Origin: Eretmocerus hayati
Taxonomy: Eukaryota; Arthropoda; Insecta; Hymenoptera; Aphelinidae
Direction of reading: 5' to 3'
DNA: 64,000 nucleotides
NCBI GenBank assembly: GCA_029851415.1
Contig: CM056744.1
Span: 62,242,172 to 62,306,171, forward strand
Shown: positions 55,601 through 64,000 of the stretch, piece after piece
Layout: the number at the start of each line of letters is the position of its first letter
Numbering within the stretch: position 1 is the first letter of the stretch
Translations under genes and position numbers: made by a program
Notes under the pieces: model-generated
What the model saw: the letters and a program-made list of their open reading frames with translations, nothing else
Databases searched by the model: none
Told to the model about the DNA's origin: nothing

Positions 55601-56114
55601 ATGAGTATTTTAATTGAATGATCGTTGTATTTCTTTCGTTTCTTCTGAATCACGGACTTATTCATAGAATGCCACCGTTTTTTGAGATTCTTTTCACGTC
55701 AATACATAACACACTGGGGAACAGAATTCATGGTCTAGAATAACCCATTTTGGGAAACATAATTTTCGTCTGTATCTTTCCACTTTAAAAACGAATGCGT
55801 AGCCAGATTCGCTACTACGTTCTCCACTTGCAAATCACTGATTCGCGAAACAACGGCTCTATTTTTACGGTTGTTCTACTAATCTTGTCAAGCCATCAGT
55901 TCGCAAGATAAGCAAAAAAAGCCAGTAAAGATAAGACCATTGTTTCGCAGGGAAAATGTTTCCCCATTTCCCCGAATAGGTTATTCCAGACCGTGGATTT
56001 TGTCCCTTAGTATATTATTGACGTTCAAAAAATCTCAAAAAACATCGGCATTTTACGAATAAGTCCGTAATTAAAGAAAGGAAAAACGAAAGAAATACAC
56101 CGATAATGAATACT
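55601..56114. mobile_element. Fold-back element of about 510 bp
   Basis: TATTTCTTTCGTTTCTTCTG...ACGGACTTATTC on the left pairs with GAATAAGTCCGTAATTAAAG...GAAAGAAATAC on the right. The arms continue inward through TTTTTTGAGATT, ACGTCAATA, ATGGTCTAGAATAACC and GGGAAACAT blocks, over about 220 bp. Confidence 0.8.
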
Positions 56115-56650
56115 TGGGTCTTCAAAAGTAAGAGCTGTCTCGGATAAAGGAGAAGAAAAAATTTCCCCGTCCGAGATTTGAACCTTCAACCATCGAATGC
56201 AAAAATTGACCAACGACGCTATCCGCTCGACCGCGGACACGTCGTTCCTAACTTATCAAAAACCTACCTCTTAGCTTGTTGGCCCCAGTTGGGGCTTTTG
56301 ATAAGCTTAAATTTGGCTATAGGTATTCAAAGATTGACGTATGAAACCCTGCATTGATAAGCAGATAATACTGCTATCAATGCAATCGGGGGTCGTCATG
56401 AAATTCGACGAGAGCACGGTTTTATGAAACTCGTGCAAGCGCATGCAAGCGTGCGCGAGCCGCCGAGCAGCAGACCGATAGCAGCAGACGATCTCCTCTT
56501 CTCCTCTCCTGCGTGCACGCGCTCGGCCGCCTCTCGAAGGATAAGTAGAGACGCGTGGTGGCGACAGAACGAAGCTTATTTACGGCTTCAGTAGTGGACC
56601 TTCCCCCACCACGGGACTTGACGGACCTGTGTATAAGACCGTGAGCGGGT
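56115..56650. repeat. SINE-like repeat with tRNA-like segment, copy 2 (inverted)
   Basis: Reverse complement of 53991-54519, about 90% similar by eye. It starts directly after the fold-back element. Confidence 0.75.
56167..56238 (-). ncRNA. tRNA-like segment, minus strand
   Basis: The minus-strand counterpart of 54400-54472, with the same GTCCG/CGGAC ends and GGTTCAAATC box. Confidence 0.5.
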
Positions 56651-56733
56651 TGCATCAAATCTCGTTACGCGGGGCGGTGTCGGTCGCACGATTCCACTCC
56701 TCACCCAAACGAGCGTAAAGGAACTCCGTTCCG

Positions 56734-57070
56734 AAAGTATTGATGCAAAATATTGATCTAACGAAACCCCCTCGAGTTATTAGCACGAGAGCGGATGGGA
56801 CGCATGTCCTCCGCACGCTCCATCGCGAATATCTCAGAAATGGCACGATTCTGAGCAGAAACAGCCTGGTACTTATTTGACGGCCTAGAAGAGATGAATG
56901 AAAAAGTATTGATGCAAAATTTTGATTTGAGGAAACCCCCTCGAGTTATCAGCATGAGAGCGGGTGGGATGCATGTCATCCGCACGTTCTATCGTGATTA
57001 TCTCAGAAATGGTGCGATTACGAGATAAAACACAAGAGTATCAATTCAACGGTCGCAGAAAAGTGAACAA
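56734..57070. repeat. 169-bp tandem repeat, two units
   Basis: AAAGTATTGATGCAAAAT occurs at 56734 and 56903. Each is followed by GAAACCCCCTCGAGTTAT and ATATCTCAGAAATGG or a close variant. Confidence 0.8.
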
Positions 57071-57489
57071 AAATGTGTTCCTGTAAAAATTCGACAAATG
57101 CCATTAGTTTCGAGTTAAACGGTAAAATTCGCAATTTCCATCAATTTGGGTCAGAATTTGGACCTTTGACCCCTCGATTCGGCGATACTGACCATACCCG
57201 GAGTGCCCACCTTGTTTACTTTTCAATATATGGCCCATAAGCTTTAAAATGAACATAGGATGGGCATTGTAGGTCGACAGTCATGTACTGCTTACAAATT
57301 AATTATTTAATAAATTCATTGCTCGGCTTCTCCCACACCTACAGTGCCCACATTTCTTGATAAATTCTTGTAATTTTTCATACTTTTTTTCGAAATATTC
57401 ATCTCGCTGTAGGCCAAAGGATATACAAAAGGTCCTGTGGAGACAAGATCAAAGGTGGAATATAGTTCAATCAATCAATCAATCAATCA
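57071..57489 (+). other. Probable 3' end of a truncated non-LTR element
   Basis: No ORF. It ends in GGAATATAGTTCAATCAATC with further CAAT units (about 57469-57489), like the simple-repeat tail of insect LINEs. Confidence 0.35.
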
Positions 57490-57519
57490 TGTACCTCCAA
57501 AGGAGCTGAAGATTACGAC

Positions 57520-58340
57520 AGTCAGACATCTGATCAACATGTTGTCAGACTTATGAAGGGTAAACATGCTCCAATTCAGAGTTTCGTCACTTGATCGTGC
57601 CATGCCGAGTCTCTGCTGCGCCAAATAGTGTACCCCGCGCGGTTTTGCAGCATATACCTGCGATGAATCTGGAATACTCAGTAGTGAAGGATCTCGATGG
57701 CATGTATTCAGACCTATGAGGTAAGAACATGTATCAATTTACAGTCCCGTCGCTTGGTTGAGCTATGCAGGAACTCTGCTGGGACAACCCCTGTAGCTCA
57801 CGCGGTCCTGCGGCGTAGACTTTCGAAGAATCCGGAATATGAGATGGTCAGGAATCTCGATCACACGTTCTCGGATATGTTGGGAGAGGGGGGAGGGGGG
57901 TACACGCATCAGTTGAGAGTTTCGTCGCTAGATTGTGTCGTGCTTGGTCGTTGCTGGGCCCGATTCTGTATCCAGCGCTATTCCAAGGCATGTAAGTTCG
58001 GTGAATGAGAGATATTCGATAAGTTGGACATCCTTCCCAATGTACCCAGATCAATGATGGAGGTACATGCGTCAGTTGAGAGTTTCGTCACTCAATCGCG
58101 TTATGCTGGATCTCTGCTCAGATGAACCCCATCCTCCGCGCGGTTTTGCAGCATGTACACTCGGCATCAATGGATACTCTCCAGACCATTTGCGAATCCA
58201 CGCATTCCAACATGCATTCTTATTCTAGGGATGCGTACATTCTCGAATGTTCTGGAATGCGATCATTCACGCCAAGTATACCTTTGGATCATCTGGGATA
58301 TAAGATAGTCAGAAATCGGGTTGGACAGATTGAGGGATAG
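57520..58340. repeat. ~165-bp tandem repeat, four degenerate units
   Basis: AGAGTTTCGTCAC or a close variant occurs near 57578, 57741, 57915 and 58079. Each is followed by a GATTGTG/GATCGTG block, TCTCTGCTG-like and GCGCGGTTTTGCAGCATGT-like blocks. Confidence 0.8.
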
Positions 58341-58559
58341 ATAGATCGGAGACGAGCTCTCACCGGGAGGGACGTTGACCAGTTTCGATCAAACCATCAC
58401 CCGAGCTCGTGACGCTCTACACCAATGGGGAGCAACCACGGTCCCAGAGAAGGCAGGCATGCTGGTAGTATGAGGAGAAAGAAGACCTTTGACGCAGTAA
58501 AAATGCGAAGAGGACCCGAACAATCGGAGGCGCAAACGCGGATGTCCATCAGCGGCAGC

Positions 58560-59545
58560 ACAGGAAGGGGCCTAGGAAAAAGGCGAAGAAGCTTCTACGG
58601 AATGTCATTCGTGGCAGCAAACAGAAACACTCGGCAGAAATTTGCAGTACTGTGTCACAATCCGTCGGGCTAACCGGGCCGCGTGGTCATGAGCAGACTG
58701 TGCACGAAAGATGGTCCGACAGCGCCTACTGACAGTGAGTCAGTTTGAGGATAGCCAGGACACTCTATCCGAAAAGACAGCCCAGACTCACATCTCCAAG
58801 GTGCATCTCCAAGCTTATACCTCTCCTCGACGAGAGGAGCTCAGACGCGTAGCTGGGAGATAACAAATGGCGAGGCTCCGGGGCTGGACCGTATTCCCAG
58901 TGAGGCCCTCAAAATAGTAGTCCGAGAGCAGCCCAGCTAGCTATTGAAGTTGTTCAACAAGTGCCTTCTTGGGAAAGTGTTCCTGTAAACAGAGGAGCGT
59001 TAGAAGCTAGCCCTTATACCGAAGAAAAAAAGTGAGGAACCCGCGTAGCCAGCATCTAATCGGGCACTCAATATGCTGGACAACATTGAGGAGATGTATG
59101 ACGGAGCGAAGGGATAATTACGATGTGGTTTGGTTTCCGGAAAGGGCGCAGCACAATGCACGCGAGTGGGAGCGTGCAAGATAGAGTTAGCAAAGCGCAT
59201 GCGATGAAACCCCAGAACCCCAACTAGGTGGTAGCTCCTGTGCAGTCATATGCCTGGATCAGAAGAGCGCCTTTAATATAGCAAGCTGGGAACGCATTCA
59301 TAAGTCCTCGGGAGGAAGAGTCTATTCCTATCTACTCGCAGTAATCAGCAACGGACTGCGCAGCAGAGTCCTGATATGCAATGACGTAGTGAGAGTTGAC
59401 CTGGAGCCTTCTGCAGGGATAGCTGCGGATTGAACAGTTATTTTGATTCTTCGAATATTCTGGAGTTTATATTCTCATTTCACCAATACTTTCATAATCT
59501 CATAGGATGTAGATATTGATTTTGACTTGATGAATGAATGATGAT
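58560..59545 (+). pseudogene. Decayed R1-type non-LTR retrotransposon, RT fragment
   Basis: In shifting plus-strand frames, EAPGLDRIPSEALKIVV (near 58870), LALIPKKK (near 59010), LNMLDNIEE (near 59065), VSGKGAAQC (near 59140) and CLDQKSAFNIASWERIHK (near 59255) follow the RT order of R1/LOA-clade LINEs, where the usual forms are APGPDGIP, LIPK, LCMLD, FRKGRST and LDVKNAFNSASWERI. Motif A keeps its Asp. Many stops and frameshifts are present. The second half of RT, including the YADD region, is missing. The end (TTGATGAATGAATGATG, about 59527-59545) looks like the element's simple-repeat tail. Confidence 0.72.
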
Positions 59546-59557
59546 TAACACGGTTTA

Positions 59558-59877
59558 TGTAGCACCGATCAAACAATGTCCACGACAGCACACATACATT
59601 CACGCACACATTAGCTAAGCCGTCAAGTGGCATTAGATGCTCAACCGGCAGTAGAACCGACTGCAGTATATATTTATATAGACATTCAGCCGCTCGGCTA
59701 TAGGCCTCCCGCTCTGCTCCAGTTTAGTCAGTCTTCTTGTGGATCGCGAACAGTACGCACACTCTCCACCACCTCGAGCATGTATCATATTGCTCAATAT
59801 AGTTTTGCGAACAGGTCAATTAAACCTCTCCTCTGGTTCATTCTGCATTCACCTGAATCCAACCCCGCATATAAACA
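59558..59877 (+). repeat. Putative 5' LTR of the BEL/Pao element
   Basis: Begins TGTAGCACCG and has a TATA-like box (GTATATATTTATATAGAC) followed about 60 bp later by an initiator-like TTTAGTCAGTC. It ends ATAAACA before TTTGGTCCTTCGAGCC, a sequence I associate with the BEL primer-binding region. The partner LTR is outside the window, so the limits are inferred. Confidence 0.45.
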
Positions 59878-61056
59878 TTTGGTCCTTCGAGCCTTCGGAT
59901 TAAAAATTCAGTGAATGGAGGAATTTATCACAGTGATGTGTGAGAACGTGGTGCAAATAGTGGTGCGGAGTTTATTCGCAAAGTGCAGTTATATTGTGCA
60001 CTAATTATAGTGCGATGACTCTCAAATATCGTGCGTAAAACTTGCGATCCACACAATTGTGGGAATTGCATGGCATCGTCATCGTTGTGTCAGCACCCAC
60101 GCCAATGGACAGCCATTTTGCCCTTAGTGCTCCAAACGGCAAGTGACGCCAAGCGGACCATATGAAGAGAACGCGGCAGCCATCTTCATGAACAAGCATG
60201 CTCCTTCTTCAACGTCACAGTCAGCAGCAGATGAGCAGCGAGTCGGCGACATAGCGGCGCCACAACGACGGCGGCCTTCACATTCTTGTACAACATAACA
60301 AGCGCGAAGCGTTCGCGACAAGTGGCAAGGTCATCTTTCGGTGTGTGAGTTGTTTACTCTTTCCTAGGTTCTCTGGGGATGTTTTGCTGCCTGCACTTGC
60401 CCCCTCCCCTCTCGTTAGTCGGAACCGTACCATGCTACATTTTGCGATGAATATTTTGAGCTTCTCTTCGTGTTTGGGAGGGACAGCATATAACTGATCG
60501 ATATATTCTAACGATCGTTACATTTTCATGATGTTTCATTCATTGCGAGATCACCGGACAACGGCCGATCATTATATTTAACGAATAATGCATCGTACAT
60601 TCGTGTTATTCGCGACACATAGTTAGTCGAATTAGTTTCGTTCTTCATGTCAACACTCAGTTTGAGCATTTGAGGAGATTCTCCATTTTGAGCACTCAAG
60701 TTGACGCGCTGATAACACTCATTTTGAGCATTCGAGGAGATACTCCATTTTGGGCACTCGAGTTAACGCGCTGATAACACTCATTTTGAGCATTCGAGGA
60801 GATATTCCGTTTTTGGGCACTCGAGTTGACATGACCACAACCATTTTTGGCCATTCACAGATCCGGTAGAGTGCTATTAACAGATCCTGTCGAGTGCAAT
60901 TTTCGCCGATCCTGTTGGGTGCTATTCGCACATCCTGTAAAGTGCGATATAGCCACTCGGACATCGTCTGAAATTTTACTTCGTCTGAATTATTCGTTCA
61001 GACGAGTAAATCGGTGAACGAGTAATTCAACGACTATATCCATTCAATTATACACA
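59878..61056 (+). other. Leader of the BEL/Pao element, with tandem repeats
   Basis: Over 1.1 kb without a gene. It contains a 62-bp tandem repeat and a shorter ~24-bp repeat just before gag. Confidence 0.5.
60653..60960. repeat. 62-bp and ~24-bp tandem repeats upstream of gag
   Basis: ACACTCA(G/T)TTTGAGCATT starts at 60653, 60715 and 60777, exactly 62 bp apart. From about 60859, four diverged units of AGATCCTGTCGAGTGCTATT type follow every 24-25 bp. Confidence 0.88.
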
Positions 61057-62013
61057 ATGGCTTCGATTGAGAAGCAACTCAAACTGCAATCGCGCATTGC
61101 GAACGCGTATATAAACTTCCAAAAAACAGGCCAAGCTAAGATGACAAAAGGCGCGTGCCTTACCCGGATGAAGGGGTTGGAAGATTACTGGAAAAAGCTT
61201 CAAGATATTCATGAGAAGCTATTAGACGATGATGATATTGACGCTTCAGATAACTACTTCAAGAATAATGTGTATGATAGTGTAGAAGAATCATATTTTG
61301 CTTCCCTAGGGCTATTCCAAGACTACCTATTGAATCTCGACGCGGCAGTACCTACCAGTTCGCGAAATGCTGAAACATCTGAACAATCTAGTACATTCCA
61401 AGCCAAATTACCGCCAATTGAACTTCCCACCTTCTCGGGTGACATTCAGAGCTGGACGAATTTTCACGATTCTTTTGATGAAATGGTGGTGAAGAAACAC
61501 GGCCTTGCGAATGTTTATAAAATGAGTTATTTGCGATCCTCCCTTAAAGGAGAAGCCGCAAAACTCCTTGAAGAAAGCGCTTCCTCTGGCGAAAACTTTG
61601 ATTCGGCCTGGGAAAGCGTCAAAGAGTACTACAGCAATAATCGCTTATTAGTCTCTAAATTACTTTCAAAATTCATGTCCATGAATAAAATGGGAGCTGA
61701 TACCGCTTCAGAGATCAGTCGTCTTCGCAACGGAGTGAACAATGTTTTGAAAGCTTTGAAATCATTGAACTGTCAAATCGATACTTGGGACCCCGTGGTC
61801 GTTTTTCTAGTAGTGATGCGTCTTACTCCTGCATTTCAAAAAGATTGGGAATCTCATGTCGCACAATCAGAAAATCCGAAGCAATGTCCTAGCTACAAAA
61901 TGCTCGATGATTTTCTCGAAACTCAGAGACTGGCTCACGCTCAATTTGAGAGTGCTAAGGAAGCAACTGAGCAGACAGAGAAAAACCCAGATCTAGTGCC
62001 ACCTCTGATTTAA
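61057..62013 (+). CDS. BEL/Pao gag (DUF1759-like)
   Basis: 318 residues starting MASIEKQLKLQSRI. It has an N-terminal coiled-coil-like region, then LPPIELPTFSGDIQSWTNFH and MSYLRSSLKGEAAKLLEE with DSAWESVKEYY, the signature of the DUF1759 gag family. It would form the capsid. A frameshift near 61990 separates it from the zinc-knuckle part, which in intact elements continues in the same polyprotein. Confidence 0.85.
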   Translation: MASIEKQLKLQSRIANAYINFQKTGQAKMTKGACLTRMKGLEDYWKKLQDIHEKLLDDDDIDASDNYFKNNVYDSVEESYFASLGLFQDYLLNLDAAVPTSSRNAETSEQSSTFQAKLPPIELPTFSGDIQSWTNFHDSFDEMVVKKHGLANVYKMSYLRSSLKGEAAKLLEESASSGENFDSAWESVKEYYSNNRLLVSKLLSKFMSMNKMGADTASEISRLRNGVNNVLKALKSLNCQIDTWDPVVVFLVVMRLTPAFQKDWESHVAQSENPKQCPSYKMLDDFLETQRLAHAQFESAKEATEQTEKNPDLVPPLI

Positions 62014-62417
62014 AGAATCGAAACAAGATTCAGGATACTAAACCCAAAGATTCAAAAGCTGTCCACGTGAATCTAAAAGATAAATCAAAGCCTGGACGTG
62101 AGCGACCCGTGTGCATGATTTGCGAGGGTCCTCATTTTTTCACCTTTTGTAATACCTTCAAGGCAAAATCTGTGCCTGAGAGAAAAAGATATATAACCTC
62201 ACTCAAGAGATGTTTCAATTGCTTTTCTTCCGACCATCTCTTGCCGGAGTGTCCTAGTGACAAACGCTGTGCGGTTTGTGATGGAAAACATCATACGACT
62301 ATTGATGAAAGTGGTGAGCCCAGTATTCCGAATACCGCTGATCAACTTTCCGAATCAAATACGCCCGCCCAACAATGCAGCATCTATGTTACAATTAGAA
62401 TCGAACCACGTCAATAA
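61990..62417 (+). pseudogene. BEL/Pao zinc-knuckle region, out of frame
   Basis: Reads PVCMICEGPHFFTFCNTF, RCFNCFSSDHLLPEC and CAVCDGKHHTTI, i.e. Cys/His knuckles as in Pao Gag-Pol. It is open upstream to about 61990 and is one base out of register with both gag and the protease. Confidence 0.8.
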
Positions 62418-63603
62418 CATTGTTAATAAAGATGACAATGATGGGGAGATTTTCATAGCAACTGCTCGAATCTTAGCTGAATCTACATTTGGTTCGTCAC
62501 ACGAAATACGGGCAATTGTGGATCAGTGCGCACAATCTTCATTTATTTCAGAAGGCTTATGCCAATTACCTCGGTTGAAGAAAAAACCCGTTATGGTACC
62601 TACTACGACAGTTGGCGGTAAAAGTGGCCCTGTATGTCAAAAAGTAGTGGAGGTGACTATACGACCTCGCTTTACTTCCGATAAAAAATTCATAGTGTCA
62701 GCTTACGTGATTCCTAAGGTTACCCAATATCAACCCAACTCTCTATTCAATGGGGATTGGAAACATTTGAAGAAGCTGCGCTTAGCAGACCCTAATTTTA
62801 ATGAACCTGGTGTTGTTGATATGTTACTTAGTGCTCAGATCCACGCACAAATCATACAACAAGGTTTACGTAAGATCCGAAAGGGCGATGCTCCTATAGC
62901 CATGAAATCGCATTTCGGCTGGATAGTGTCTGGTTCTTCGATGTCTCAAAAATCGTCGCGACCAAAAATAAATTTGTGTCTTAATGACACTGATTCTCAA
63001 CTCAATGAAACTCTCCGTTCGTTTTTCGATCACGAGGAGATTCCAAAGGAACGTTTCTTGTCGGATGATGAACAAAAATGTGTTGAACATTACAATAATA
63101 ATGTGAGTCACACAGAAACCGGCAAATATATCGTCAAACTTCCACGGAAACCCAACTTTCCAGGGTCAGGTATTCTAGGAGATTCTTACTCCAAAGCACT
63201 TCGAGTTTTTCTAAGTCTGGAGAAGAAGTTTGCAAAGAATCCTGAATTCAAGAACGCGTATGTCAAATCAATGCGAGATCACTTATCGCAAGGTTTCGTG
63301 CGCCCAATATCCACTACCAGTATCTCTGATGATCAATTCTATTTTTTACCTCATCACGGAGTTATCAAAGAGAATAGCTCGACAACTCGAGTGAGAACAG
63401 TTTTCAATGCTTCAATGATCACTGATAAGGGTAACTCACTCAATGACTATCTCTATTCAGGTCCGAATTTGCTACCTGAATTAGTTGATTTATGTACCCA
63501 ATGGCATAAGTATCCTCATGCTTTTGTGGCGGATATAAAACAAATGTTTTTACAAATTGGCGTCCATCCAGAGGATCAACACCTCCAGACTATTCTGTGG
63601 TGA
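62400..63603 (+). pseudogene. BEL/Pao protease and truncated reverse transcriptase
   Basis: The protease (DUF1758-like) shows IRAIVDQCAQSSFISEGLCQ. Family members usually have Gly or Ser after D-Q/D-S, so the Cys is unusual. GDAPIAMKSHFGWIVSGSS follows, then the RT fingers (VRTVFNASMITDKGNSLND, LLPELVDLCTQW) and motif A (HAFVADIKQMFLQIGVHPED). The frame stops at TGA 63601 right after TILW. The catalytic YxDD motif is absent. Confidence 0.85.
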
Positions 63604-64000
63604 GAGCACCCCAGTGATGCAATAATGAAACGGTACTCTTCTTTCACCAAACTGATTAGAATCACTGTATATATTATGAGATTTATTTCAAGAAACGTGA
63701 ATAGAACGTCTCTCAACGACCAAGTTTCATGCGTTATTAGCAAGTTTCCTGTTCGTTCAGATCAGCTCATAGACAGCAGTGAAATTCGCCACGCTAAACT
63801 TGTCATGAGCTATCTTACCCAGTTAGCTTATTTTCCATTTGAATATAAAATGCTACAAAAAGGTAGAATCCTACCTAAAGCAAATGCCTTAAAATCTTTG
63901 AACCCCGTGCTAAAGGACGATTTGTTGGGAGTAGGTAGCAGAATCAAAGATTCAGATCTATGTGACGATGAGAAATTTCCCGTTATCTTACCTACAAAAT
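63604..64000 (+). pseudogene. BEL/Pao post-RNase H and integrase N-terminal region
   Basis: After the TGA the same frame continues: RYSSFTKLIRITVYIMRFIS, then LVMSYLTQLAYFPFEYKMLQ and NALKSLNPVLKDDLLGVGSRI, which is the usual segment before the integrase zinc finger in Pao pol (SLNPFLD...LRVGGRL). The window ends before any catalytic residue. Confidence 0.8.

Larger units (their letters stand above)
59558..64000 (+). mobile_element. BEL/Pao LTR retrotransposon, internally deleted, runs off the window
   Basis: Gag with a DUF1759-like domain, zinc knuckles, DUF1758-like protease, start of a Pao RT, and the region before the integrase are in order on the plus strand. RT palm and RNase H are deleted. 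The right part, including the integrase core and 3' LTR, would lie beyond 64000. Confidence 0.85.

Overview
The window looks like a transposon-dense stretch of an arthropod, most likely insect, nuclear genome. It carries a CR1-like LINE in two copies, an R1-type LINE relic, Ty3/gypsy and BEL/Pao LTR elements (one gypsy element with an insect-errantivirus-like envelope region), a pogo/Tigger derivative, a MULE transposase fragment, many fold-back MITEs and long AT and CT microsatellites. I found no bacterial operon structure, no rRNA, no canonical tRNA gene and no convincing host gene. The species cannot be named from the sequence.

Layout. 1.3-4.2 kb: 5'-truncated CR1-like LINE on the minus strand. 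5.6-7.8 kb: TIR element with a nested, internally deleted Tigger copy (6.36-7.26 kb). 8.8-15.9 kb: complete but dead Ty3/gypsy element with LTRs and a 5-bp target duplication; two tandem fold-back MITEs sit in its 3' LTR and a 328-bp tandem repeat splits its protease. 16-26 kb: gene-free, with a cluster of TATCCGCG octamers, several hairpins, a decamer minisatellite, a duplicated block with a MITE in one copy only, and a 476-bp fold-back element. 26.3-31.85 kb: near full-length CR1-like LINE with ORF1 (PHD finger, coiled coil, FP-like domain) and ORF2 (endonuclease, RT). 32.7-34.2 kb: unidentified coiled-coil ORF region. 36-38.4 kb: MITE with 11-bp target duplication, MULE fragment, and a satellite rich in CGCGTACGCG palindromes.

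39.9-53.2 kb: a 13.3-kb LTR element with 351/352-bp LTRs, gag, protease, RT-RNase H and a fusion-subunit envelope region. Its pol frame has no recognisable integrase. After RNase H comes a long charged linker and then an OTU-like cysteine protease domain. This is the best candidate here for an undescribed system. 54-56.7 kb: two inverted copies of a tRNA-like SINE-like repeat around a probable solo LTR and a fold-back element. 56.7-58.3 kb: tandem repeats. 58.5-59.5 kb: R1-like RT relic. 59.6 kb to the end: BEL/Pao element whose pol has lost most of RT and all of RNase H; it runs off the window.

The genes belong to independent mobile elements, not to one pathway. Each autonomous element once encoded capsid or RNA-binding protein plus replication and integration enzymes; every one seen here carries stops, frameshifts, deletions or lost catalytic residues.
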